Part shown: positions 1 to 4,808 of the stretch, piece by piece
How the letters are laid out: every line of letters begins with the position of its first letter
Numbering within the stretch: position 1 is the first letter of the stretch
Assembly (NCBI GenBank): GCA_002451235.1
Contig: DKBN01000024.1
Location: 1-5,555, forward strand
Reading direction: 5' to 3'
Source of the DNA: Patescibacteria group bacterium UBA6899
GTDB lineage: Bacteria; Patescibacteriota; Minisyncoccia; Phycocordibacterales; UBA6899
DNA length: 5,555 bases
Program-made: the position numbers and the translations under genes
The notes under the pieces: model-generated
Told to the model about the DNA's origin: nothing
Seen by the model: the letters and a program-made list of their open reading frames with translations, nothing else
Database searches by the model: none

Positions 1-15
1 GCTCCTCCCCGCTCA

Positions 16-46
16 ACAAAATCATCGCCTTACAGCGGGATTTTGT
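16..46. repeat. Imperfect inverted repeat just 3' of the tRNA-Ser gene
   Basis: An 8-bp perfect stem (ACAAAATC at 16-23 pairing with GATTTTGT at 39-46) encloses a second short CGC/GCG stem. It lies 5 nt beyond the tRNA 3' end in the tRNA's transcription direction. It could form a hairpin in the tRNA precursor and act as a processing or termination element. However, no clean T-run follows the stem on the minus strand, so it is not a standard intrinsic terminator. The rest of bases 1-51 shows nothing else recognisable. Confidence 0.35.
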
Positions 47-51
47 ACGAG

Positions 52-141
52 CGGAGAGGGAGGGATTCGAACCCTCGAGGGGTTTTAAGGCCCCTGCCAC
101 GTTAGCAGTGTGGTGCTTTCGACCAGCTCAGCCACCTCTCC
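52..141 (-). tRNA. tRNA-Ser, anticodon GCU
   Basis: The minus strand folds as a 90-nt class II tRNA. The 7-bp acceptor stem pairs 135-141 with 53-59, with discriminator G at 52. The D-arm has GCT/AGC and a GG-containing loop. The anticodon loop CTGCTAA (102-108) gives anticodon GCT at 104-106, which reads AGC/AGU serine codons. A 20-nt variable region (77-96) carries a 5-bp AGGGG/CCCCT stem, as expected for serine tRNA. The T-arm is a perfect 5-bp stem (60-64 with 72-76) around TTCGAAT. The loop-proximal anticodon-stem pair is an A-C mismatch; the rest of the structure is intact. CCA is not encoded, so it must be added enzymatically. The gene lies directly downstream of two 92-bp units that echo its 5' half and probably supply its promoter. 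Confidence 0.95.
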
Positions 142-157
142 AATAATTGCGTATTCT

Positions 158-166
158 ATTGTATCA
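158..166 (-). promoter_or_regulatory. Extended -10 promoter candidate for tRNA-Ser (repeat copy 1)
   Basis: The minus strand reads TGATACAAT, an extended -10 (TGn plus TACAAT, one mismatch to TATAAT). Its 3' edge lies 16 nt before the tRNA 5' end, so transcription would begin about 9 nt upstream of the mature tRNA and leave a short leader for RNase P. No convincing -35 is present at 16-18 bp, which is tolerable for an extended -10 promoter. Confidence 0.5.
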
Positions 167-185
167 ATGGAAATTTTGCGACTGC

Positions 186-233
186 GCAGTGTGGTGTCTG
201 TTCGGTCTCTTGGACCAGCCGAGCCACCTCTCC
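186..233 (-). pseudogene. tRNA-Ser 5'-half-like segment (repeat copy 1)
   Basis: Read on the minus strand, this begins with the same acceptor/D-arm sequence as the real tRNA (GGAGAGGTGGCT, then GGCTGGTC). It also shares the 11-nt block CACCACACTGC, which covers the anticodon stem and the first two anticodon bases. Homology stops there. Eleven extra bases separate D-arm and anticodon stem, and no variable arm, T-arm or 3' acceptor strand follows. It therefore cannot form a complete tRNA. It is either a decayed 5' tRNA fragment or a separate tRNA-half-like RNA module. Confidence 0.6.
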
Positions 234-249
234 AATAATTGCGTATTCT

Positions 250-258
250 ATTGTATCA
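250..258 (-). promoter_or_regulatory. Extended -10 promoter candidate in repeat copy 2
   Basis: This is the identical counterpart, 92 bp away, of the TGATACAAT motif in front of tRNA-Ser. It is placed to start transcription about 9 nt before the tRNA-half-like segment of copy 1, continuing into the real tRNA unless terminated. No -35 is evident. Confidence 0.4.
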
Positions 259-277
259 ATGGAAATTTTGCGACTGC

Positions 278-325
278 GCAGTGTGGTGTCTGTTCGGTCT
301 CTTGGACCAGCCGAGCCACCTCTCC
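278..325 (-). pseudogene. tRNA-Ser 5'-half-like segment (repeat copy 2)
   Basis: This is the exact duplicate of the copy-1 tRNA-half-like segment: acceptor 5' strand, D-arm with an altered stem (CTC/GAG), an 11-nt insertion, then the anticodon-stem block. It also lacks any 3' tRNA half. It is the outermost member of the array, and upstream of it the sequence no longer matches the repeat. Confidence 0.6.
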
Positions 326-334
326 AGTGCCGGT

Positions 335-343
335 ACTCTAACA
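335..343 (-). promoter_or_regulatory. Weak extended -10 candidate before the tRNA-half array
   Basis: The minus strand reads TGTTAGAGT (TGn plus TAGAGT, four of six matches to TATAAT), 9 nt before the outermost tRNA-half-like segment. No -35 is recognisable, and the speD terminator lies just upstream. The placement is plausible but the match is weak. Confidence 0.25.
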
Positions 344-358
344 CAAACCGAACGACGG

Positions 359-385
359 AAAAAGAAACGCCCCCGAGGGGGGGCG
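359..385 (-). terminator. Rho-independent terminator of the speD-family gene
   Basis: A 7-bp all-GC stem (CGCCCCC at 368-374 pairing with GGGGGCG at 379-385) with a 4-nt loop is followed on the minus strand by TTTCTTTTT (359-367). The stem begins 4 nt after the stop codon. It insulates the tRNA array from speD transcription. Confidence 0.9.
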
Positions 386-389
386 GTGC

Positions 390-809
390 TCAGCCCGCGT
401 GCGGACGGACGAGCCGAGGAAATGACATCTTACTTCCAAGGAGTTCCTGGAACCCGAATCGTGCGATAAGCTTCTTTTCGAGCGGGGTGAAGACTTCCCA
501 CGCGGAATCGCTGTCATCCGATCGGCAGGTATAGAAATCAAAAGCGATCGTCCCATACTCGGGGTAGGTGTGGAATGACATGTGACTCTCGGAAAGCGTG
601 ATGACCGCGGTGTAACCAGTGTTACCATCAAAGTTCCGCTCCGAATTGAAATATCCGACCGTGGTATCGAAGATCCCGTAGCCGAAATCTTTGAGGGTTT
701 CAATGGCGGTTTCGAGCACTTTCGCGTGATCCACCGTGAATCCCCGCGGCGCGATGAACGTGCACACGATGTGCTGCCCTACGGGGGGCGAACGATAGTT
801 GCGATCCAT
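390..809 (-). CDS. speD: SpeD-family pyruvoyl-dependent decarboxylase (S-adenosylmethionine decarboxylase-like)
   Basis: This 139-aa cytosolic enzyme of the short prokaryotic SpeD class would decarboxylate S-adenosylmethionine to give the aminopropyl donor for spermidine. The signature SESHMSFHTYPEYG spans residues 73-86. Self-cleavage is expected between E74 and S75, turning S75 into the pyruvoyl cofactor and giving chains of about 74 and 65 residues. H80 and C95 lie 5 and 20 residues after S75, the spacing I recall for Thermotoga SpeD (Ser63, His68, Cys83). The start is supported by AGGAGG at 819-824, 9 nt before ATG. A promoter lies upstream, a terminator follows, and no speE-like partner is in the window. 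SpeD relatives in CPR bacteria have been reported to decarboxylate arginine or ornithine instead, so the family call is firm but the substrate is open. Confidence 0.93.
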   Translation of the reverse strand: MDRNYRSPPVGQHIVCTFIAPRGFTVDHAKVLETAIETLKDFGYGIFDTTVGYFNSERNFDGNTGYTAVITLSESHMSFHTYPEYGTIAFDFYTCRSDDSDSAWEVFTPLEKKLIARFGFQELLGSKMSFPRLVRPHAG

Positions 810-862
810 CTCACAAATCCTCCTATGGTGAAGTCAGAAGAGCAAAGCACTACTGAACAAAC

Positions 863-890
863 AGTGTACACGCTCCACATGGGGGGTCAA
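863..890 (-). promoter_or_regulatory. Promoter candidate for the speD-family gene
   Basis: The minus strand shows TTGACC (885-890, one mismatch to the -35 consensus), a 16-bp spacer, then TACACT (863-868, four of six to the -10 consensus). Transcription would begin near 856, leaving an untranslated leader of about 45 nt that contains the AGGAGG site. It lies just downstream of the desaturase terminator, so the gene is independently transcribed. Confidence 0.5.
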
Positions 891-901
891 TGAATCGATC
901 T

Positions 902-932
902 AAAAGAAATGCCCGGATCTTTGTCCGGGCAT
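902..932 (-). terminator. Rho-independent terminator of the desaturase gene
   Basis: A perfect 9-bp stem (ATGCCCGGA at 909-917 with TCCGGGCAT at 924-932) and a 6-nt loop are followed on the minus strand by TTCTTTT (902-908). It begins 8 nt after the desaturase stop codon. The stem itself is symmetrical, but the T-run is on the minus-strand side. Confidence 0.92.
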
Positions 933-940
933 ATCGCCGC

Positions 941-1996
941 TTACGTTCTCCGTTCCCGAAGGAAACGCAAGCGTCCTGCGAACCGCATGAGTGCATCTTC
1001 GCCGCTTCGCGCGACGTCGTCGATCCACGCATTGAAACCATCGACATTGACCGCGTTCACTCCTTTTGATTCAAGGAACCGTTGGAAACGCTCGCGGAGT
1101 TCCCTGCGATCCTCCTTTCGCTTCCCCACTGCGAGGCGAAACTCCCGCGCGATCAGCCAGCGATGATGCTGGAAGATACGCAGAAGCTCGTCGCTTCGGA
1201 GCGGTTTCGTGCCTATCACTGGCATCCGTGACACATGTTTCACTCGAGCGAGCCGGAAGAATTCCAGCACACGGACCACTCCCCAACCGATATCGCACTC
1301 ATACCATTTCTGTGAGAACTTGGCCGAGGTCGGATAGAGATGGTGATTGTTATGGAGCTCTTCGCCCCCGACCCAGATCGCAAGCGGGGAAAGATTCGTC
1401 GATGTGTCCGGCGTGTCGGCATTCCGGTACCCCCAGTAGTGTCCGGCCCCGTTGATGACACCGGCCGCCCAGAACGGGATCCAGTAGAAGATCACGAGTG
1501 ATATCACGGAACCGACAAGGCCAAAGAGTATGGAGAAAACTGTCGCGAGAGAAATGATCCCATACCAATTTCGTCCCTTGTGGCTATAGAGACCACGCTC
1601 GAGCCAATCGTTCGGGAGCATCGCCCCCCTCGGGCCGCGCACATACTCGAGCGTGCTTTTTTGCACCGCTGCCTCACGGTATAACACGACACCGAAAAAT
1701 AGTACCCGCCAGATACCGAAAATGATCGGGCTGTGCGGGTCATCGGGCGTCTCGCATTTCGCGTGATGCTTGCGATGCACCGCGACCCATTCCTTTGTCT
1801 TCATCCCAGTCGTGAGCCAGACCCAGAACCGGAAGAAATGAGCAAGCGCGGGATGAAATTCCACTGCTCCATGCGCCATTGAACGATGGAGATAGAGCGT
1901 GACCGAGAAGATCGTGCACTGCGTGATGGGGATCGTGATGCCGACATACTTCCACCAAGAAAGCTCACCGACCGCCCCAAAAAGAAGATGTTCCAT
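941..1996 (-). CDS. Membrane fatty-acid (acyl-CoA delta-9 type) desaturase
   Basis: This 351-aa integral-membrane di-iron desaturase would introduce a double bond into acyl chains using O2 and an external electron donor. All three histidine boxes are intact: H37-RSMA-H42, H74-RK-HH78 and H215-NN-HH219. NGAGHYWGYR (182-191) matches the Asn and His that complete the metal site in stearoyl-CoA desaturases, and a DPH motif lies at 86-88. Hydrophobic segments are visible near 15-35, 91-106, 145-165 and 166-182. After about residue 265 comes a charged helical C-terminal extension of about 85 residues, rich in Arg/Lys/Glu and outside the catalytic fold. GGAGG at 2003-2007, 6 nt before ATG, supports the start. 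No ferredoxin, cytochrome b5 or reductase gene is adjacent. The desaturase call is firm; regiospecificity and substrate form (CoA, ACP or lipid) cannot be read from sequence. Confidence 0.93.
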   Translation of the reverse strand: MEHLLFGAVGELSWWKYVGITIPITQCTIFSVTLYLHRSMAHGAVEFHPALAHFFRFWVWLTTGMKTKEWVAVHRKHHAKCETPDDPHSPIIFGIWRVLFFGVVLYREAAVQKSTLEYVRGPRGAMLPNDWLERGLYSHKGRNWYGIISLATVFSILFGLVGSVISLVIFYWIPFWAAGVINGAGHYWGYRNADTPDTSTNLSPLAIWVGGEELHNNHHLYPTSAKFSQKWYECDIGWGVVRVLEFFRLARVKHVSRMPVIGTKPLRSDELLRIFQHHRWLIAREFRLAVGKRKEDRRELRERFQRFLESKGVNAVNVDGFNAWIDDVARSGEDALMRFAGRLRFLRERRT

Positions 1997-2048
1997 ACAG
2001 AACCTCCGAGAGTTGTATTCGGTTAGTGAAAGATCACTGCCACGTATC

Positions 2049-2057
2049 AGTCTAACA
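2049..2057 (-). promoter_or_regulatory. Extended -10 candidate for the desaturase gene
   Basis: The minus strand reads TGTTAGACT (TGn plus TAGACT, four of six to TATAAT). It would give a leader of about 45 nt carrying the GGAGG ribosome site. No clear -35 is present. It sits in the 103-bp divergent region shared with recG, about 30 bp from the recG -10 on the opposite strand. Confidence 0.3.
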
Positions 2058-2087
2058 TGAATATTCGCGCGATATTCCCGAAGTCGC

Positions 2088-2093
2088 TATGAT
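2088..2093 (+). promoter_or_regulatory. -10 box of recG, placed for a leaderless transcript
   Basis: TATGAT (five of six to TATAAT) ends 6 nt before the recG ATG, so the expected first transcribed base is the A of ATG or its neighbour. No Shine-Dalgarno sequence precedes the start. The -35 region is weak (TTCGCG at 2064-2069, 18 bp away). Confidence 0.5.
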
Positions 2094-2099
2094 GTCCCC

Positions 2100-4274
2100 A
2101 TGCGTCTTTCTGACCCTATCGGAGAACATTTCCGCCTTCAGCCGCTACAGAAGACGGCCCTCGAACACCTCGGGATCTCCACCATCGAGGACCTTCTTTA
2201 CCATCTTCCCTCTCGCCACGTCGATGCGGGAAAGCTTGAGACCATTGAGGCGATCGAAGACAAGGAGCGCGTCACCGTCTTCGGGCAAGTGACGAAAGTG
2301 AACATCAAAAAGTCGTTCCGTTCGAGGATCCCGATGGGCGAAGCGACGATCCGCGATTCGTCGGGGACGATCAAGCTCCTTTGGTTCCACCAGCCCTATA
2401 TGGCGAAAAAACTCGGGCCAGGAGATTTCGTACGCGCGAGCGGCCAAGCGTCACGGAAAAGCGGCGCATTCGCGATCATGAACCCCGAGATCGAGAAGGT
2501 TCCGGAACTTCCGTCTGACATCACTCCGGGTCTTTTCCACAAAAAGGGCCCTGCGCCGAGCGCCAACTCTTCCGACATGCTCTATCCGGTATACCCCGAA
2601 ACCCGCGGGATCACATCGCGATGGTTCTTCCACGCGATCGAAAAGATCCTTGCGAGCGGCATCCTCAATACGCTCGTCGACCCTATCCCAAAAGACATCC
2701 TCGATCGCTATAACCTTCCCGCTCTTCCGACCGCGCTCGTCTGGGTCCACACTCCCCGCGACGAGAAGCATGCGATCGCTGCGCGAAAACGTTTCGCGTT
2801 CGAAGAGATCTTCTTCATCCAACTCGAGCGCCAGCGCGGAAGACAACTCTACGAAGCAAGTTCGGCATTCGCGATCAAGCAAAACGCGAGGGATGTCGAG
2901 CGATTCGTCGAACAGTTCGGATTCCCGCTCACTGGCGCGCAGGCCCGCGCCATCGACGCGATCTTCGTCGACTTTGCGCGCGGCATCCCGATGCTCCGGC
3001 TTCTCGAGGGCGACGTCGGAAGCGGGAAGACCGCAGTGGCCGCGACGACGGCGTATGGCGTCGTCACTACCCGCCCAAGCGGACAATCGTTCGGCTCGCT
3101 CCAGGTCGCATACATGTGCCCGACCGAGATCCTCGCAACACAGCATTTCGAATCGTTCATCGAATTCTTCGTAGGTTCGGGGATCGAGATCGGCCTCATC
3201 ACCGGGAGCGGCTGCAAGAAATTCCCCTCCAAAGTAAACCCTGCCGGGTGGACGGACATCTCGCGCGCACAATTTCTCAAATGGGTCGCGAACGGCGAGA
3301 TCCCGATCGTGATCGGTACCCACGCGCTCATTCAAAAGAGTGTGAAATTCAAATACCTCGCGTACGTGATCATCGACGAACAGCACCGCTTCGGCACCGC
3401 CCAACGCGCAAAACTCGTACAGAAGGACGGCCGCGTGCCGCACCTCCTCTCCATGACCGCGACCCCGATCCCGCGCACGCTTGCCCTGACCCTCTACGGT
3501 GATCTCGACCTCACCCTCCTCGACGAAATGCCCAGGGGGCGCAAGCAGGTCGCAACCGAGATCGTCCCGAAGGCGAGACGCGAGAAGATCTACGAAGAGA
3601 TCCGCGCGCGGCTCAATGAGGGACGGCAGGCATACATCATTTGCCCGCGCATCGACGAACCGGACCCCGCGAAAGAGATGGCGCTCAATGCAAGATCGGT
3701 GAAGGAAGAGGCGAAACGTTTGAAAGCGAGGGTCTTTCCCGAATTCGAGATCGCGGTCCTTCACAGCAAGATGAAACCGAAGGAGAAGGACAAGGTCATG
3801 GCCGCGTTCGCGGAAGGCAAAACTCATATCCTTGTCGCCACGTCGGTTGTCGAGGTCGGCGTCAACGTCCCGAACGCGACCGTGATCGTGATCGAAGGGG
3901 CGGAGCGTTTTGGTCTCGCACAACTCCACCAGCTCCGCGGGAGAGTGCTTCGCGGGACGCATCAATCATACTGCTACCTTTTCTCTGAGTCAGAGGGGGA
4001 GAAAACGATGGAGCGCCTGAGGGCACTTTCGAGCGCAAAGAACGGTTTCGAGCTCTCGGAAATGGATCTTGCTCTCCGTGGCTCGGGAGAGCTCTCGACA
4101 AGTGGAAAGCAGTGGGGCATCTCCGACATCGGTATGGAAGCGATCAAGAACCTGAAGATGGTCGAAGCCGCCCGCACTGAGGCCATCCGCCTCCTCGACG
4201 AAGACCCGGCGTTCGCGCGCCACCCGGAGATCGCGCGGGAGCTTGAACGCCGTGAAACGAGCCATTTTGAGTGA
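2100..4274 (+). CDS. recG: ATP-dependent DNA helicase RecG
   Basis: This 724-aa superfamily 2 helicase would regress stalled replication forks and migrate branched DNA. The N-terminal wedge carries an OB-fold (about residues 57-133). Helicase lobe 1 has Walker A GDVGSGKT (304-311), PTEILATQH (341-349), DEQHRFG (426-432) and TATPIPRT (453-460). Lobe 2 has VLHSKMKP (553-560), VATSVVEVGVNVP (579-591) and motif VI QLRGRVLRG (611-619). Motif VI normally reads QLRGRVGRG; here Leu617 replaces the glycine between the two arginine-containing halves. RGSGELSTSGKQWG (660-673) matches the RecG translocation region. At about 693 aa for E. coli RecG it is slightly long, with extra residues around 371-394 between the GLITGS and IVIGTHAL motifs. 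ATG at 2100 follows a -10 box by 6 nt, implying leaderless initiation. No terminator follows. Its 3' end is duplicated downstream at 4716-4770. Confidence 0.97.
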   Translation: MRLSDPIGEHFRLQPLQKTALEHLGISTIEDLLYHLPSRHVDAGKLETIEAIEDKERVTVFGQVTKVNIKKSFRSRIPMGEATIRDSSGTIKLLWFHQPYMAKKLGPGDFVRASGQASRKSGAFAIMNPEIEKVPELPSDITPGLFHKKGPAPSANSSDMLYPVYPETRGITSRWFFHAIEKILASGILNTLVDPIPKDILDRYNLPALPTALVWVHTPRDEKHAIAARKRFAFEEIFFIQLERQRGRQLYEASSAFAIKQNARDVERFVEQFGFPLTGAQARAIDAIFVDFARGIPMLRLLEGDVGSGKTAVAATTAYGVVTTRPSGQSFGSLQVAYMCPTEILATQHFESFIEFFVGSGIEIGLITGSGCKKFPSKVNPAGWTDISRAQFLKWVANGEIPIVIGTHALIQKSVKFKYLAYVIIDEQHRFGTAQRAKLVQKDGRVPHLLSMTATPIPRTLALTLYGDLDLTLLDEMPRGRKQVATEIVPKARREKIYEEIRARLNEGRQAYIICPRIDEPDPAKEMALNARSVKEEAKRLKARVFPEFEIAVLHSKMKPKEKDKVMAAFAEGKTHILVATSVVEVGVNVPNATVIVIEGAERFGLAQLHQLRGRVLRGTHQSYCYLFSESEGEKTMERLRALSSAKNGFELSEMDLALRGSGELSTSGKQWGISDIGMEAIKNLKMVEAARTEAIRLLDEDPAFARHPEIARELERRETSHFE

Positions 4275-4275
4275 T
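4221..4275 (+). repeat. Direct repeat copy A (3' end of recG)
   Basis: This 55-bp segment encodes the last 17 RecG residues (from HPEI), the TGA stop and one further base. It recurs 495 bp downstream at 4716-4770 with four mismatches. Copy A is the functional recG terminus. Confidence 0.9.
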
Positions 4276-4284
4276 CGGATAATG

Positions 4285-4312
4285 TTGACACAGGGGGTCG
4301 CATTGATATGCT
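4285..4312 (+). promoter_or_regulatory. Promoter of the coiled-coil gene, placed for a leaderless transcript
   Basis: A perfect -35 TTGACA (4285-4290), a 16-bp spacer and TATGCT (4307-4312, four of six) end 6 nt before the ATG at 4319. This is the same -10 to ATG distance as at recG. No Shine-Dalgarno sequence fits between, so the mRNA probably begins at or next to the start codon. The promoter lies only 10 bp past the recG stop. Confidence 0.65.
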
Positions 4313-4318
4313 GGGACA

Positions 4319-4633
4319 ATGAAAAAGAAGCATACGGCAATGGTGCACAAGTCAGGAAAACTTTTTACAGCGGATGATGTCGGCCGGTATGTTGGTGCGG
4401 TCGCGGAAGAGTTTCGTGGATACGTAAAGGCAGTAGCGGAGCAGTACCGGGGGTTGAACAAACGCCTTGATCACGTTGAAACAACTCTGAACTCCCACAC
4501 CGAGATGATCGGTCAGATCATGAGCGATGTTCAGGAGATGAAGAACGATCTCAAGCAAAAAGTCGATCGGACTGAGTTCGCGCGGCTAGAAAAGCGGGTG
4601 GTTATGCTTGAGCGCGCCCGTCCGCATTCTTGA
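4319..4633 (+). CDS. Small coiled-coil protein of unknown function
   Basis: This is a 104-aa, highly charged, soluble protein with no signal peptide or membrane segment. The N-terminal part holds a short FTADDVGRYVGAVAEEFRGY stretch (16-35). Residues of about 46-98 look like a long amphipathic coiled coil: L-x-x-R-L-D-H-V-E-T-T-L, then HTEMIGQIMSDVQEMKNDLK and KVDRTEFARLEKRVVMLE. I recognise this pattern from small hypothetical proteins common in Parcubacteria-type genomes but know no assigned function. It might oligomerise or act as an adaptor, which is inference only. The start is set by the promoter 6 nt upstream and the absence of an alternative RBS. The gene lies between recG and a duplicated recG 3' tail, suggesting that this segment was inserted or rearranged as a unit. 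The coding call is fairly safe. Confidence 0.8.
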   Translation: MKKKHTAMVHKSGKLFTADDVGRYVGAVAEEFRGYVKAVAEQYRGLNKRLDHVETTLNSHTEMIGQIMSDVQEMKNDLKQKVDRTEFARLEKRVVMLERARPHS

Positions 4634-4715
4634 TACCCCTGCATACGTTGACGCGTATAACCCCTCTTAACCCACGGCGACTATTTTCCTGACAACAGGA
4701 TCTTTGTGTGTGTAC

Positions 4716-4769
4716 CACCCGGAGATCGAACGAGAGCTTGAACGCCGTGAAACGAGTCATTTTGAGTGA
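4716..4769 (+). pseudogene. Duplicated 3' remnant of recG (direct repeat copy B)
   Basis: Over 4716-4770 this matches 4221-4275 at 51 of 55 positions. In the recG frame it encodes HPEIERELERRETSHFE and a TGA stop. The four differences give one amino-acid change (Ala to Glu, two bases) and two synonymous changes (Arg, Ser). There is no continuous upstream reading frame, start or RBS, so it is not a gene. The pattern suggests the tail of a second, slightly diverged recG allele rather than random decay. Bases 4634-4715 before it hold no ORF; the only structures there are a weak 5-bp hairpin at 4643-4658 and a 4-bp CCTG/CAGG one, neither with a proper T-run. Confidence 0.85.
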
Positions 4770-4799
4770 TTGAGGGATATCGCCCTTCATTGCTATAAT
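4770..4799 (+). promoter_or_regulatory. Strong promoter of the LamG-protein gene
   Basis: A consensus TATAAT (4794-4799) is preceded by TGC, giving a full extended -10 (TGCTATAAT). TTGAGG (4770-4775) lies 18 bp upstream as the -35. Transcription should start around 4806, only a few bases before ATG at 4809, so the message would be leaderless or nearly so. The -35 overlaps the last base of the duplicated recG tail. Confidence 0.75.
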
Positions 4800-4808
4800 T
4801 CCCTCATT

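Larger units (their letters stand above)
142..325. repeat. Two exact tandem copies of a 92-bp unit abutting the tRNA-Ser gene
   Basis: Copies 142-233 and 234-325 are identical at all 92 positions and follow each other without a gap. On the minus strand each unit has two parts: a 48-nt stretch resembling the 5' half of the neighbouring tRNA-Ser, and a 44-nt spacer containing an extended -10 motif. The last 7 bases of each unit on the plus strand (CCTCTCC) match the tRNA acceptor 5' strand at 135-141, so the tRNA reads like the truncated next member of the array. Short ORFs cross the units but have no coding character. Perfect identity implies recent duplication, ongoing homogenisation, or an assembly artefact. 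Confidence 0.97.

Noticed and set aside
142..325. CRISPR-like array
   Set aside because: The two copies are contiguous and identical over 92 bp with no unique spacers, and no cas genes are present.
52..325. Integrase attachment site at the tRNA
   Set aside because: att sites normally duplicate the tRNA 3' end. Here only the 5' half is repeated, and no integrase gene or element boundary is visible.
147..469. Short overlapping ORFs (62-91 aa) on both strands across the tandem repeats
   Set aside because: They encode the same peptide in repeated form only because the 92-bp unit is duplicated. They overlap tRNA-derived sequence, have no RBS and look like no protein family.
2451..3965. 504-aa open frame on the minus strand opposite recG
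   Set aside because: It is antisense to a fully conserved helicase. Its composition is what a high-GC coding strand produces in that reverse frame, and it has no recognisable domain or start signals.
4643..4658. Terminator after the coiled-coil gene
   Set aside because: The hairpin has only 5 bp (ATACG/CGTAT) and is followed by AACCCC, not a T-run. The CCTG/CAGG hairpin at 4688-4699 is also too weak.
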